Assembly: GCA_963920575.1 (NCBI GenBank)
Contig: OY986971.1
Span: 806,001 to 870,000 of the forward strand
DNA length: 64,000 bases
Direction: 5' to 3'
Source: Narthecium ossifragum
Taxonomy: Eukaryota > Streptophyta > Magnoliopsida > Dioscoreales > Nartheciaceae
The notes below the pieces were generated by a model, which did no database searches, was not told the DNA's origin, and saw only the letters and a program-made list of their open reading frames with translations. This document shows, piece by piece, positions 33,094 to 46,161 of this stretch (position 1 is its first letter; every line of letters begins with the position of its first letter). The position numbers and the translations under genes are program-made.

Positions 33094-35445
33094 CGAGAGA
33101 TGACCCAAATGAACTGCCCGGTCACATGGTAGAAGAGAGCTTTCTTATGGAGCGGTGGCAACTAGGTAGCCTGCGACTCGCCGTCGGCTGGCGTTTCGAC
33201 CACTGGTGATGGCCGGAACCCGGGAGTGGAGAAGAGCTAGGGCATGAAGGAGAAAGGAAGGAGAAAGGAGGGTTCTGGGCTTTTGGCCTCTACTAGCAGT
33301 AGCACCCGAAAAAGCTGCCAGCTCATTCTGCTACCGCTAGCCCTGGTGTCGAAGAGGTTGTCAGCATTTTATTAAAGATCTCGACTGTTGAATAACATCT
33401 AAACAGATTTAGTAGCATGGCCAAGGAAGTAGAGGTTCTGAGGCTAGCCGGATGCATCTTAGTTGGGTTAAAACGGCTAATAAGGAGCCTCGTTCAAAGC
33501 CCCCCCAAGCCTGTTTGGCCGGCCCATGGAGAAGATTGGACGGGGCCTCGCCTTATGCTAGGCCCGGCTCTCCAAAGACATGACCTTTTGCTCTTCATGC
33601 AGATCATCTCTGTCCAACGCCCATCTGCATGCCGTGATTGGGATCCGAGGGCCGATGCGACGCGGGATACAATCTCGGTGTTGGTGTTCAACCCCACGAG
33701 GAGATTCTGGTAGAAAGATGAAGCCCGAGCTTGCTGTATTGAATACTCCATCTCCTCCATCAAGTTACTGAATAATTTATCACGCTTCTCTTCTTCCATC
33801 ATCCCCTCCACAAATAGAGCTCGGGAGACGGGAGGCTAGCGGCGAGTTGCTCGTGGCGTTGCTGGCCGGCGAGGAGAGACGCCGGCTGTGGGAGCTCAGG
33901 GGGTCGCGTGCGTGCGTGCGTGTCGTGGAGAGGAAGGGTATCGCATGAGAGGGGAAAGAGGGGCAAGGGGTGAGACATGATCTATTCTGTCACATGAGAG
34001 GGGAAAATCCTGATTACCTGCAATATTACAGTTCTTTTCGGGAATTTCCACCATAATATCTTCCCAACTTTGTGTCAAGGAGATCTATTCTGTCACAGCG
34101 AAGATCCATACCTGCACTGAAAAATTTAGTCCGTGCAAATTAAAGGATTTAACCAATCGTGCGTGCCAAATTAAATAATAAAACAGTGTGACTTAGGACA
34201 CCACGAAAAAATGGACTAATTGATAGTTCGCATGAAGAACAGACTCCACAATGGTCATCATGTAATAAAGTGATGTCTATTCTACTGAATAACTAATCCA
34301 CACATGTCCAGATATGCAGGTTTCTTCTATGAGACTGAATCAGAGATGAGAAGTAGATGTAGAATGACATATTACTAATCCTTACCTTAAATAAAAAAAA
34401 AAAATCGTTGTCCTCAATCCTTTAGAGAGAGACCCCCGAACATCGAATAAACTTTAGCGTCCTATTTCATGAATATCGCGTAAGCTCGCTACACATGGTT
34501 TCCACTAGACAAAGTTTGTTCCAAGGGTCCATATACATAGAAGACACAATATAGTGAATCACATTTCCAAATTCCGCATGAAGTGTCAACCATCATAATC
34601 ACTAAGAACACAAAATATACATTAGCCGAAGGCAGTATTAGTTCCACAAATCATTTAAGGGTGACTACCCTGGATGAATGTCACATGCAGAAACTCAGGT
34701 GAACGCTCTGCATAAAAGAACGATTTCGATCTCAAGTTCAAACATTCACCAAGGATTGCATTAAGGACAGTGTTAGGCTGAACTGACCCTTCAGCACCAA
34801 AAACCAATTCGGGAAATAACTAAGATGGAACATATAGCATGGCAAACAAACTAAGTTCACAAAAATAGACGAAAAAAGTTCTAGATGATGTCCTCTTACC
34901 TCTTGTGTGGGAAATCCTCCGAGTACTTGGTAATTTGGTACAATGACATAAATCACAAACCATCAGACTCATGAGTACAGGATGAGGCTATATTGCCTGT
35001 TTAAGCAATCGGGAAGTCCAAGCTCCAGTTGAATGACTGTACATCGAATTCAAACATCATCAAATTATTCATTTACACATTACAATGCCTATTTAGTGGA
35101 AATCAACATCAAAGAACGCTATTAACAGGACAGCTAGGGAATGGATATTGTCTACTTACGAATCAACGCGATGACCAATTGCCAGGAAAAATAGCTGTGA
35201 ACTAAAAGTAGCAATATTCCTTCCTTTATGAAGATCACTTCCAACAACCAAATTCTCCCATGTCTCGAACTTTATACTAGTACCAGAAATTTAGGAATTT
35301 TGATTGGCGGAGATTTATGTATTACGAGTGCAGCAAACCGAAAGAAAAGGAATATGCTCCAACTTTCAGAAGCCATCACAGCACTGGCATGTTAAAAATT
35401 ATCTTGAAGCTCCATGAGCAACCTATGTACTTTAACTAATTCATA
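33094..35445. other. Spacer downstream of the large PPR gene
   Basis: No gene recognised. A minus-strand ORF at 33494-33811 has some coding-like composition but no known domain. The AT-rich part from about 34080 is featureless; the end nearest 35446 contains the 3' UTR of the minus-strand PPR gene. Confidence 0.4.
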
Positions 35446-38400
35446 TCATCTCTCCGCTTTATGTCGCCGCCTCATGAACTTTCCTGTGCGCAATCTCGTT
35501 GGCTTCCTCGCCCTAACCATTCCAGCTTTCTTCATCTTTTCCAGTTTTTCCTTCCTACCTTCTATATCAGCTTGAATGACCTTGTCTCTGCTCTCTGCTG
35601 ACAACAAAGTCAACCTTGCAAACTTCTTCGGTCTCACTTGTCCAAGTCGTGCATGGATATCCATGAAAGCTGGAACAAGACCAGCTCTCATGAAATATCC
35701 TTCAGTGAGCTTCATTGCATTTGACTTAGGAAGAAACAATGCATCTTTTAACTCAAGATCCATACAGAAAGAAGAGTCTTTTAACCACATCCTAAGAGAG
35801 TGAGCTTTTGCTACAAGGACTCCACTACGAGTTTTGCAAGGCAAAAATGGCGATCCCATCTCCCAAAGATATGCCTTCAAGGTCTTATTTAAAGAGACCA
35901 TGTGGTACTCAGCATTTCCAGTGATCAGTACAACAGACTTCGGTGACTCGGGAATTCCCTGCAGAGAAGCATCCTGCTCCAACAAAAATAGAATAATAAG
36001 TTTTGACATTCTTCGGCATTTGATGAAACATCTGGTGAGCCAATAGTAGAATTACATCAGGCCCTATTGCTCAACATGCTGGCTTTTTTTTTGTTTTTGG
36101 ATAAAGCCTAGCACAACTTAGCAGGAAGCCCTGGGCAGGGTCCCCCTGGCACAAAATGCCAGTTCATGGGCAACAGAATTCATCGCTTTAGGAATGTGTG
36201 TAAAACTAGGGACTGCTGTCAGAATGTAATCATCTTCAGCATATTCATAGTCTGTCTCGAATGTTAGGGAAAGTTGTATCAATAATTGGTTATCATGGTT
36301 ATTGTAGGCAACAGTTGTCATGTTATGTAAATAGGTGGCACTGAAAACCAATTGAGTCTTTCTGATATGAATTCTAACGTCACTTTACCCTGTTGTCACC
36401 GGCCTGTGCTTCCAGGTTTGCATTGAAATCAAAACAAGTTAGACGAAAAGAAACAACAAACAGAAGCATAGGTCCCTTTGCATAAAACTCTGACTATAGA
36501 AATTAATAATCTGAATTCAAGATTCTGTGGGAAAAAGTGTTTTTAGGAATTTCACAAAATCAGAGAAGTATGATAGTTTGCCTATTCGGGTTACCTGATT
36601 TGATTATCCATGTATGCATTACCTATATTTTCACAAGTTCTGAAGTGCAATCAAGAAGAATGAAACTAAGGTAAATATGTGTATACGTACTTGCATGTGG
36701 TCAAGCCATAAAGTAAGACCAACAAGAGCAGCACCAGCAGACAGCTTCCTGAAATCAGCTCCCCAGTCTTTTTCTGCAACCCTGAAAAATTAGTGCATAT
36801 TGTATGTAAAGTCTTCCCTCATTTGTTCAGAGCATATATAGAATCCTCTACAAATATCTCTCAAATCATCATCTAACATACACCGAAAACCACATGCGCA
36901 GATTCATAGTGCTATTCAAAAGCTTTCCACATCCTTTTTAAACTACACAAGAATAATGTAAGAACACAAATGCAGATCGTCAAATCCTACTAGTAAGTTT
37001 ACAATAATCACGCACACTGATAGAGTGATGAGCCATTGCCTAATAGAGATAATGAATAAGATTTAACTCCATACCGGAAAATGTCATGGCGATAAATGCT
37101 TTTCTTAACTGCAAGCTGGAAAAGCCAAGAAGCTGTAGCTCGACGTTCAAATGCCCACAGTAGGTCTTCCACTGCGTTTACAAAGTTAAAGGCAGCATTG
37201 TCTTCCATGGGCCCCAGTTCACCGAGTAAATGATCCACCTCTGCGATCAATAGCTCAACTTTCTGAGTAAGTAACCTGCAGTAATAGCAAGGAGTGACAA
37301 ATGGCATATTTAATACCACAGGGTAACCTTGGTCTTCCAAAACACAGTAGAGGACAATATCTTACCTGATTGGAAGATCAAACCCTGAGTTCGACATTGA
37401 ATTCAGAAGTATCATTGCTTGGTCAGTTTCCTGGCACAGACTAGCAGCCCTAATAAAACATGTCCAGACTCTATGGTCTGGTTCCAGACCATCTTCTTTC
37501 ATTTCTGAAAGCTTTTGGATACCCAAGTTATAATCGCCATTCTTGAGGTAGGCATCAATAACCGAACTGTACGGCAATGTAGTAACCTCCAACCCAGAGG
37601 TTTTCAAGTTATTGAGCACATTTTCTGCCTCCTGAGGCTGCCCAGCTGTGCCATATGAAACCATTATCATGTGCATCGTGGCAATGGTTGGTTCTAGACC
37701 AGCACTCTTCATAAGAGAAAGCATATGTTCGGCTTTAGAGTAATTTCCAGAATCCCTATACATTTTTATCATGGTGTGATACACCGAACGATCTAGTCTG
37801 CGTCCCTTAGATCGCATGCGCTCAAATAGCTCCTCGGCCTGTTCCCATAGCTTCTCCCTAGCACATGCAGCCAATAAGCTTTTGTAGGTGTCCAACTTGG
37901 GCTCTAACCCCTGTCTTTTCATCTGATTTAAAAGAGATAAACCTTCTTCAGACCGCATATCTCTGCTGTACATTATTACGAGTGTATTGTAAGTATCTTC
38001 ATCTGGTTTTAGCGCAGCTTCTTGTATTCTTTGATATACCTCCACTGTCTTCCGAAAATCCTCAATTTTGATGTACATTTTGAGGAGTGAGTTAAAGATT
38101 GCAAGGTCAGGTTTGAATCCAGCTTCTTCCATCTCAGTGATCATTAGTTCAACGTCTCTGACCCGTTTTCCCTGACACAATAAACCAATCATGCTTCTGT
38201 ACAGATGCATAGTAGGCAGATAGCCAGCAGCTTTCATGCCATAGTATATCTTCTTCACCTCAAAGATATTCCCATCTCTTGCAAAGGCATCAAGCATCAT
38301 CAGGACAGTACTTTTGCTAATTTTGAAGTCCATATCCTGCAACTCCTTAACAACAACATACAGCTCAGGCAACCTTCCGTCAACAATTAATGCCTGCATA

Positions 38401-41249
38401 AGTCCGTTAACAGAGTCCACAGAAGGGTGAGGTCCATCTCTCATCATTGTATTAAAAATTGCCCTAGCTTGCTCATACCGACCACTCTCAGCGTATGCAT
38501 GTATCAGAGCATTCCATATTCTTCTGTCTACTACTGAATGCTGCCTAAGTTTTCCAACAAAGCTTTCTGCCTTCTGCCATTGTTTTAATCTCCCATATGT
38601 CTCAATCAAATTGACATATACAGACAGATCATTGAACAAAATGCCAGCATTTTCAGCCTGATCTACCAAGTGATGAGCAGTTTCAGGGAAACCTAGTTTG
38701 CAGTAGATCACTGTCATGTTCTTGTAGATGTCTTGAGTTGGTTCAAGACCAAGAAAACTCATATCAGAATACAACTGTGAAGCTTCATAAAAGAATTCAG
38801 CCTCTCCACAGCACTTGATAAGAGATTCATATAAGCTACAACTTCCATCTAAATATTGAAAAAATGACATCCTCATGTTGTTGTACTCGTCCAAAGCATC
38901 TTGCAGTTGGTGATTTTCACAGAGCATCAAAATTGAAGCTTCACTTATAACATGATTTCCACATGGTGCATGTTCCCTAAGAAAGCCAATTAAGGCGTGT
39001 GCTTCTGTGTGCCTACCGGATGATGAATAGGCAGTCAAGATGGAAAACAAGCTCTCACGCTCTAAATCATGGCCTTGCGCAACAGCTTGCTTCAACATCT
39101 CTGCTGCACTGAAGAAACACTCTCCCTTGACAAGAAGTGAAGAAATCACTTGAGGACTCATCCCAGATGCCTCCTCCATGTCCTTAACCACATTAACAAT
39201 ATCCTCGGTTCTGTTTTCTTTTCCAAGGACCCCAAGCAGGACCTGGTATAGACCTTCATCTGGCCCAAACCCATCTCGCTTCATGTCTCGATAAAAAACC
39301 ATAGCCTTCCTCACCTCACTAGCTCTCAGCAACACATCCAGCACAACAGAATACACCAGACGGTCTGGCTTGATCCCTGACCTCACCATAACATCGAAGG
39401 TTCGTTCTGCCTCCCCTCGCATTCCAGCCTTGGCATACCCACATATCAAAGAGCTAAAAGTCCTCAGTGTTGGTCTTACCTGTGACTCCATCATCTCTGA
39501 CATCACCATCTCCGCCTCCATGATCCTATCTGCCTTTCCTAGTGAATCAATCAACACAGTATAAGTCACAGCATCTGGGTTACATCCAGTCAACTTCATC
39601 TCCTGATACAACTGCATTGCTAAATCAAGCCTGCCCATTTTGCCATACATGTGAATGATTGTATTAAAAGTAATCTCATCCTTCTTGAACCCAGCTCTCA
39701 TCATCTCATCACATATTCTCCCGACTCTCTCGAAGACACCATCTTTGGCATATGCAAAGAGCAGTGAATTATAAGTTACAGCATCCGGGTTGAAGCCTTT
39801 CCGACCCAACTCATCAAAAAGGAGCTGGGCTTCTCGAGCGAGGCCACACCGGCCGTAGACTGATACCATGGCATTGTATGTCCAGAGGTCAGGCTCGCAC
39901 CGCGCAATACTCATCTGCTTAAACACCTTGACAGCATCCTCAAGGTTGGCAGCCTGCGCGCAAGCACTTATGATGGTGTTGTAGGTTATGGCATCCGGAC
40001 GCAATCCGGCACGTTGAACCTCCGCAAGGAGTTCCAGAGCTGCCCCTGCCGGCATTTGCCCGGATTTGGCACGGGCGTTGATGAGGGTGTTGAAGCTCAC
40101 GAGGTCAGGCTCAACACGGCGAGCTCGCATGACGTCGACCAACTCCTGGACGTCGGAGAAGCGGCCAACCCGCGCGTAGACTCCCATCATGGCATTGTAG
40201 ACCTGGAAGCAGTTAGATGTCAGCGGGTCGGATCTTAAGTAGATCCGAAACAAGGTGAATATATCGGATCCAAAACAAAGGTGCAATATATTGGATCCGA
40301 AACCGTTAAAGAAAAATAGATTCGGAAAACTTAGTACCAATTTTTTAAAAATTTGCCCAAATTTTACGATTATTAAGCTGAAATATTGCCACTAAAATGC
40401 GTTATGTTTGACCTTTTCTTTTAAAAACTAATTCCTATAATGGAAGAATTATGGCTATATTGCCAGCAATGGCTCGTATCCGGTTTATCGGATCTCGGAG
40501 CTCCGCCTTGGCTTCGTGGTTACCTGGACGGTGAGTGCCTCGGGATCGGCGCGCTCGAAGATCTCGGCGGCGATGTGGGGCTGGCGGGCCCGGCCGAGTG
40601 TGGAGATGACGGCGGCAAGGAGGCGAGGCTCGGGGGCGTGCCGGCGGCGGAGGGTGAGCCACTCGAAGGTCTCCAGCGCGCGCCGCCAGCTAGATCGGCC
40701 GAGGAGCTTCACAACCACGGCGAGGTCAGCTGGGGTCGTCTGAACGACCCGGGCATCGAGGACGTCGGCGACAGGAGCGGACTCCGGCAGCGCCAGTATC
40801 CGATCCACAAGGAGCTGGACCCGCTCTCGCCAGTCCTTCGCCCGCTTCAGCGCTAGCTTCGTCATCTTCTTCACCCGCGTGCGGCTTTGCTTATCCGCTA
40901 GGGTTTCGTGTACGTTCTCTTCTTGTTTCTCGTCGAGGGTTGTTTGGGATGTGGGGGTGGGTGGAGGAGACGAGGAGGTGGAGGTGGGGAACGGGGGAGG
41001 AGATTCGGAGTAGTCGTGGAGGTCGAGGTTGGGCCATCGGACGGAGGGGTCTGAAAGGGGGTAGTGGAACTCGACGGGGTCCTTCGAGATGGTGGCAGCG
41101 GATTTGGATGGGGTGGCAGAGACAGTGGTGCTGAACCTGCTGGTAGTAGCTCTACGCACGGAGATGAGCGCCGCTCGGCGGGTCGAGGAGAGCGGTGGAG
41201 CGTTGAGAGGAACGGTGGCGGCGCTGGCACTGGCGCCGGCGAGGGCCAT
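35446..41249 (-). CDS. EMB1270: Chloroplast-type PPR protein similar to Arabidopsis At3g18110 (EMB1270)
   Basis: Five exons: 41249-40524, 40202-37366, 37275-37075, 36781-36691 and 35973-35446. They join to 1460 residues with GT-AG introns. The Ser/Ala/Thr-rich N-terminus looks like a plastid transit peptide. A conserved pre-PPR part follows (RRVKKMTKLALKRAKDWRER-like, then DVLDARVVQTTPADLAVVVK). About 25-30 P-class repeats run from about residue 240 to 1190 (PDAITYNTIISACAQAANLE, PDAVTYTVLIDSLGKADRIM). The C-terminal 200 residues (ESPKSVVLITGNAEY, LKAYLWEMGSPFLPCKTRSG) look related to SMR domains; that part is an inference. The Arabidopsis protein is needed for embryo development and chloroplast group II intron splicing. 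Length and domain order match it end to end, from memory. Intron 4 holds a LINE remnant. Confidence 0.93.
36075..36360 (-). mobile_element. LINE RNase H remnant in intron 4 of the large PPR gene
   Basis: Minus-strand reading at about 36351-36118 ends SFTHIPKAMNSVAHELAFCA, the C-terminal block of LINE RNase H domains, followed by a stop and an A-rich 3' end (minus strand of the T run near 36086-36095). It lies in the same orientation as the host gene, within the 717-base intron between 36691 and 35973. No target-site duplication could be assigned. Confidence 0.7.
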
Positions 41250-41682
41250 GAATGGCTGGCGGAGGAGGAAGGAGAGATAAGGAGAGAGTTTATAATTGTG
41301 TATCTTCTAGGACTAATCCATCTATAGTGGAGCTCCGAGATCCCATAATGCGACCCGATTCCGTCACAATTTTGATTAGAGACCTTCACACACACTAAAT
41401 TATCATTAAGTGATCAATTTATTCTTAATTAGTCAATTAATCTATTTTGAGTAGAAATGAAGATTACAATAGGGACATCTATATTTTTTTCTCAAAAAAA
41501 TTATGTGGGGCTTTGAATATTAACCTAGGAAATGTAGTGTATTAAGGCTCAACTAATCCAAAAAAAAATTAAAGAAAAAGGAAAAAAAAAGAGAAAAGAA
41601 TATTAACCTAGGAAGCCCACAACAATCCTCTTCTACATTCTGAAGCTGTAGGTTTAAACTCTGCTATCAATCTCAGAAAGAC
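41250..41682. promoter_or_regulatory. Shared intergenic region between the PPR gene and DUF985 gene 1
   Basis: Only 433 bases separate these divergent start codons, so both promoters lie here. The stretch is AT-rich with an A/G-rich part at 41560-41605. No clear TATA box was chosen. Confidence 0.4.
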
Positions 41683-42792
41683 ATGGCTTCACAGAGGAAG
41701 GCCTCAGAAGTTGTAGCTTTGCTGGATCTAAAGCCCCATCCTGATGGGGGCTACTACTCTGAGACCTTCAGGGACTCTGATCTAACTCTATCCAAGTCTC
41801 AGCTCCCACCCCAATGTAAGCCTATCTACACCTTTTTTTCTTATCCTTTAACACTCCATATTTATCTTAGTTCAGTGCCAATTTGTGGTAATTTAACTGG
41901 AGAAAAGTTGCCCATGTCTAGTGGAATTGCTAAATTTTTGTGCTTTGATAGCTAGATCTGTAATATATCTCTGCTACACTACACAAGAGATGAAGTACTT
42001 CCTTTGCCTACATGTTTTGTTGATTGGGTACAATGATTAGGAATTTGTCTGTAATTTGGAGCCAATTCATGTTCTTGCATTGCAATTGGAATGAGATCCC
42101 TTGTCTTAGATTTCGAATGTTTGTTTAATCCTATGTTGGTCTAGAATGAATCACGTTTGTATGCATCGCGCACGACTATTGTTCGTGAAAATGTCTGAAT
42201 GAACTATTACTATGGTGGGTATGACTGCAATTTACTGTAAGTTTCTGCAGACAAGGTGGATCGCGCGGTTAGCACAGCTATCTACTTCTTGCTGCCATCA
42301 GGAGATGTCGCCCTCCTCCATCGCCTCCCTTGCGCTGAGGTGTTTCATTTCTACGGGGGAGAACCCGTCACGGTTTGTGGATTTCCCTTTTCAGCAGACC
42401 TGAACTCTGTAAAAAGAAACAGATTGGTGGTCGAAATATGTAGTTCTAATCTTTCTCTTCATTGTCATCAGGTTTTCGAGCTCCATGATGATGGGCAGAT
42501 TAAGCTGACAGTCCTCGGACTAGATTTCGATGCCGGCCAACGGCCGCAGTACGCCGTGCAACCGAAGGTTTGGTTCAGCGCATTCCCTACATTTGATGTT
42601 GCATCCTACTCAGCCGATGGCAGTGCTCTTGTGAAAGCTCCTAGCAGGAATCCTGACCTCCACTACTCACTGGTCGGCGTTACTTGCGCCCCTGGGTTCC
42701 AGTTTGAAGACAATGAGATGGCCTCCCTCAGGGAGTTGATTCCTCTGTCTCCGAAAGCTGAGCCTTTCTTTCGGTACCTCATCCGTGATTGA
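41683..42792 (+). CDS. DUF985 (Cupin_5) family protein, tandem copy 1
   Basis: Three exons: 41683-41815, 42251-42372 and 42472-42792, joining to 191 residues with GT-AG introns. Signature parts are LDLKPHPDGGYYSETFRD in exon 1, STAIYFLLPSGDVALLHRLP and EVFHFYGGEP in exon 2, and VFELHDDG, GQRPQYAVQPKVWFSAFP and YSLVGVTCAPGFQFED in exon 3. These are the marks of the DUF985 cupin family, small beta-barrel proteins found in bacteria and plants. The biochemical role is not established to my knowledge. Copy 2 lies 727 bases downstream in the same orientation with identical exon phases and nearly identical exon lengths. Confidence 0.93.
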
Positions 42793-43519
42793 CCAGCATC
42801 TGAATTCACCAATCTTGTGTGGATCACATATACTTGTCACCTTGTTTCTGAAATCATGTATCGATCTATCAAACTCAAGCCGGAGGATTACTGAATATGA
42901 ACAATGTATTGAGGCATTTGCTGTTTTATAGTAAGAATAAAAGCAGAACTACATCAATCTAATTTATTGAGCTGATTAGCTGGATGCTGTTTGTACGTCT
43001 GATAATTGTTATTCTTCTTTTAGTGAAGTCTGAGTATGGCTGAGAAAATTCATGGCTCCTGGCCTTCAGTCAGTAATAAGCTTCTGTTTAATATTGTTTT
43101 TATATTTAGGGTAATCAATTTCCATTTTAGACTAGTGATAACTAAGGTGACAAATTATGATAGCTTTAGGGGGTCCTATGGTTTCCTACATTGGATGATG
43201 TAGACATATTTGTTTGATTGTCTAATATGTAGAACAATTCTGGAAACATGGGCATTTTACCCAAGCAACTTTTTATCTTACCTTGGTAGCAACTTTTTTC
43301 CTCACAAAATTACTTTTTTTCTCACAAAAAAACAAAAGAAACAAGAAAAAAGAAAAAGAGTGGTTGAGCCTAAATCAGTCGATCAGTGACCTAATAGTCC
43401 CAACATTAGAGTCAAACGAAGCCTAACTCGTCAAATTTAGGAACCTGACCTTCTTGGCCTATGAATCGAGCATTTCCACACCATACTCTTTTCTCTCTCT
43501 AGATTTGGGGAAGGAAGGC
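42793..43519. other. Spacer between the two DUF985 genes
   Basis: 3' UTR of copy 1 and promoter/5' UTR of copy 2. AT-rich. A frame upstream of copy 2 is open from 43454 but has no ATG before 43520. Confidence 0.5.
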
Positions 43520-45342
43520 ATGGATTTGCCTAAGAAGGCATCAGAGGTTGCAGCTCTGTTGGATCTGAAGCCCCACCCCGAGGGAGGTTTCTACACGGAG
43601 ACCTTCAGAGATTTCTCCATTAATCTCTCCAAGTCTCAGCTTCCACCCCAATGTGAGCATGTCCAGTATCCAATCTTATCTTTTTTTTCCCTTAAGTGGG
43701 TTGCTTAGCCTTCTGGGGTTCATACCTCAGACTGAGATTTATGCAATTTCCTGATGTTGGTTCTGTTGATTTCATCAAAAACATTTCCCCTTTTTATTAG
43801 TACCCTATTTCCGATATTTGCATGGTTTTCTTTGATGTATGGAGATCATTCTGATAAACTGCTTGTTGGAGATCATTCTGTCATTCAGGATTCATGCTTC
43901 TATTTATTTAACTGTTGCCATTACCTCGAAGGAGGAACACCTTCGAGGACATGGCGATCTGGGTTTGAATTATGTTAAGATTAGTTGGTTGTTGAATTCT
44001 TAACATCCTCGTACTTGGGTTTTGTTAATGGACAATCTAGATTTGGTGTTCTATGAAATAAGAAAAAAAAAACTAGATAGAGCAATATGTGTGATACTTC
44101 TTTTGGTAAAGGAGTTCTTAATATGGTTGCATGGGCACTAAAATAATGGTTTTCTGCAAATGGCTGACCAAATGAAGAAAAGATCGCACGTATCTTTAGG
44201 ATATTTCCATCTCCTACCTCTAGATATTAAGTTTGTTGGTTCAAGCAACCAGGTTCCTTTGCAGTTTCTCAACATCCACACAGATCTTTAGGATCCAGAG
44301 GTGCCACTCGCGTATTGGCCTTGTTTGCACCTTTCTTCAATTAAGTGCAAGCCTCATTAATTTCCCTCACATTTTTCTCAGTGAGTACCATATAGATTAC
44401 AAACTGTTCCTTGCATTAGCTCAAACGTATTTGGATATCAAATGGCAATAAAAAAGCAAAATGTGAAGCCATCTTCTTCTGAACCTTGTTGGCTCTGACT
44501 TTGAAGCTTCTATACATCTTAGGTAGTAGATGTATGGGCCAACCAGTCAACTAGGCTTCTGATAGACACTGAGCTTCTGTATCTACCAATTTGTATCAAA
44601 TCAAACTCTCAAGGGTCTTAGAAAACAATATTCTTTAGCATGTGATATACACACTTGTATCAAATCAAGTACTGTGAAACTAATTTGTGCATTCTGAATT
44701 AAATTAAAAAATGCTGTAAAGAGCCATTGGCTTTTTGTCAGTTCTTTGCATCTATACAATTTCAAAATTTATGCCATCTAACTGAAGTTTCTTCAGATAA
44801 GGTGGATCGTCCTATCAGCACCGCTATTTACTTCTTGCTACCATCAGGCAGTGTGTCTCACCTCCATCGCATCCCTTGTGCTGAGACCTGGCATTTTTAC
44901 ATGGGAGAACCTCTTACAGTTTGTACTCACTTGCCCATAATTGGTTTGTACGAGAATAATAACACATCTGCAATTTCTCTGTGCTATTCTTATCATTGTG
45001 CATGTAAACACCGCGCAGGTGTTTGAACTCCATGATGATGGGAGGATTGAGTTGACAGTCTTAGGCCCAGATCTGGATGCTGGTCACCGGCCTCAGTACA
45101 CTGTTCCTCCAGATGTGTGGTTTGCTTCGTTCCCAACACTGGATATTACATCTTATTCAACTGATGGTAGTCTCCTCTCCAAAGCTCCAACTAGGGACTC
45201 TGAGCAGCACTACTCTCTTGTCGGCTGCACTTGTGCCCCAGCCTTCCAATTTCAGGACTTCAAGCTAGCTACAACTGACGACCTGGGCACTCTGGCTCCA
45301 AATGCCATGCCATTTCTAAAATACCTCACCCTTCCCAACTGA
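43520..45342 (+). CDS. DUF985 (Cupin_5) family protein, tandem copy 2
   Basis: Three exons: 43520-43652, 44797-44918 and 45019-45342, joining to 192 residues. Exons 1 and 2 are exactly as long as in copy 1 (133 and 122 nt); exon 3 is 324 against 321 nt. Sequence closely follows copy 1: LDLKPHPEGGFYTETFRD, STAIYFLLPSGSVSHLHRIP, ETWHFYMGEP, VFELHDDG and HYSLVGCTCAPAFQFQD. Intron 1 is much longer (1144 nt against 435 nt). The start is the first ATG in frame. A tandem duplication is the simplest origin. Both copies appear intact. Confidence 0.93.
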
Positions 45343-46161
45343 AACTTCCTGCTTCATGGCCAATGGACTTATCCTATGTTGTACTCTTGGGTTGGTAATC
45401 ATATATCCCAGCCCTATTTATTCTATTTTACTGAGGTTCCGGTTCTGATAGTAAAATATTCTGTTCTCAAGTTGTTAAATAAATCACCAGCAAGATGATT
45501 CTATCTCTATGCTTGACATTGCAGCAGAATTTGGCGGCGATATTTGTTCTTGAAATCTGCTGTTTAATATGATCTGTTCCAGAATCATGAGACTGATGAA
45601 TACTGAATAAAGGACTGAAAAGAAGCTTTGTGGTTACCATGACTTGTAACTGATTAATTTAAGGATATCATATGAGGATTTTTGGGATGGTGCTTTTTGA
45701 TAGATTGTTGATGTTTAAGGACTACTTAGATCTATGAGGATTACTTTACTCCTTAAAGCACTGTGCTTCATGAAGATCGCTAGCCTCCTAATAACTTGTG
45801 AGAGAACTATTCTCTGCGCCGATACAGAGTTCTTTTAGGACGAAGGGAGCAACAAATTTCAATAACTGTCATATTAAATGAAGACCTCAACATTGTAGTC
45901 TCAGGAACTCATCAATTACAACCTCTAGTATGTATTACAGTGACAGGGAAAAGAAAGAATTACTAACGCAAAATAACAGATACAATGACAGTGGTATGAT
46001 AGGCTCATCTCCTCAATAATCAATTCAGTACACATCTATTTTCCTGTGAAGGACCAGTGATCTCGTTTTCACACAATTCTGATTGGAGTTGCTACATATT
46101 GATTCACCTCTCTTGACATTGAACTTGATAGACAGCACAAGCAGATCATCGACTAGCATTG
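45343..46161. other. Convergent 3' region of DUF985 copy 2 and the LU7TM gene
   Basis: Two genes end toward each other here. No further gene seen; short chance ORFs only. Confidence 0.5.
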
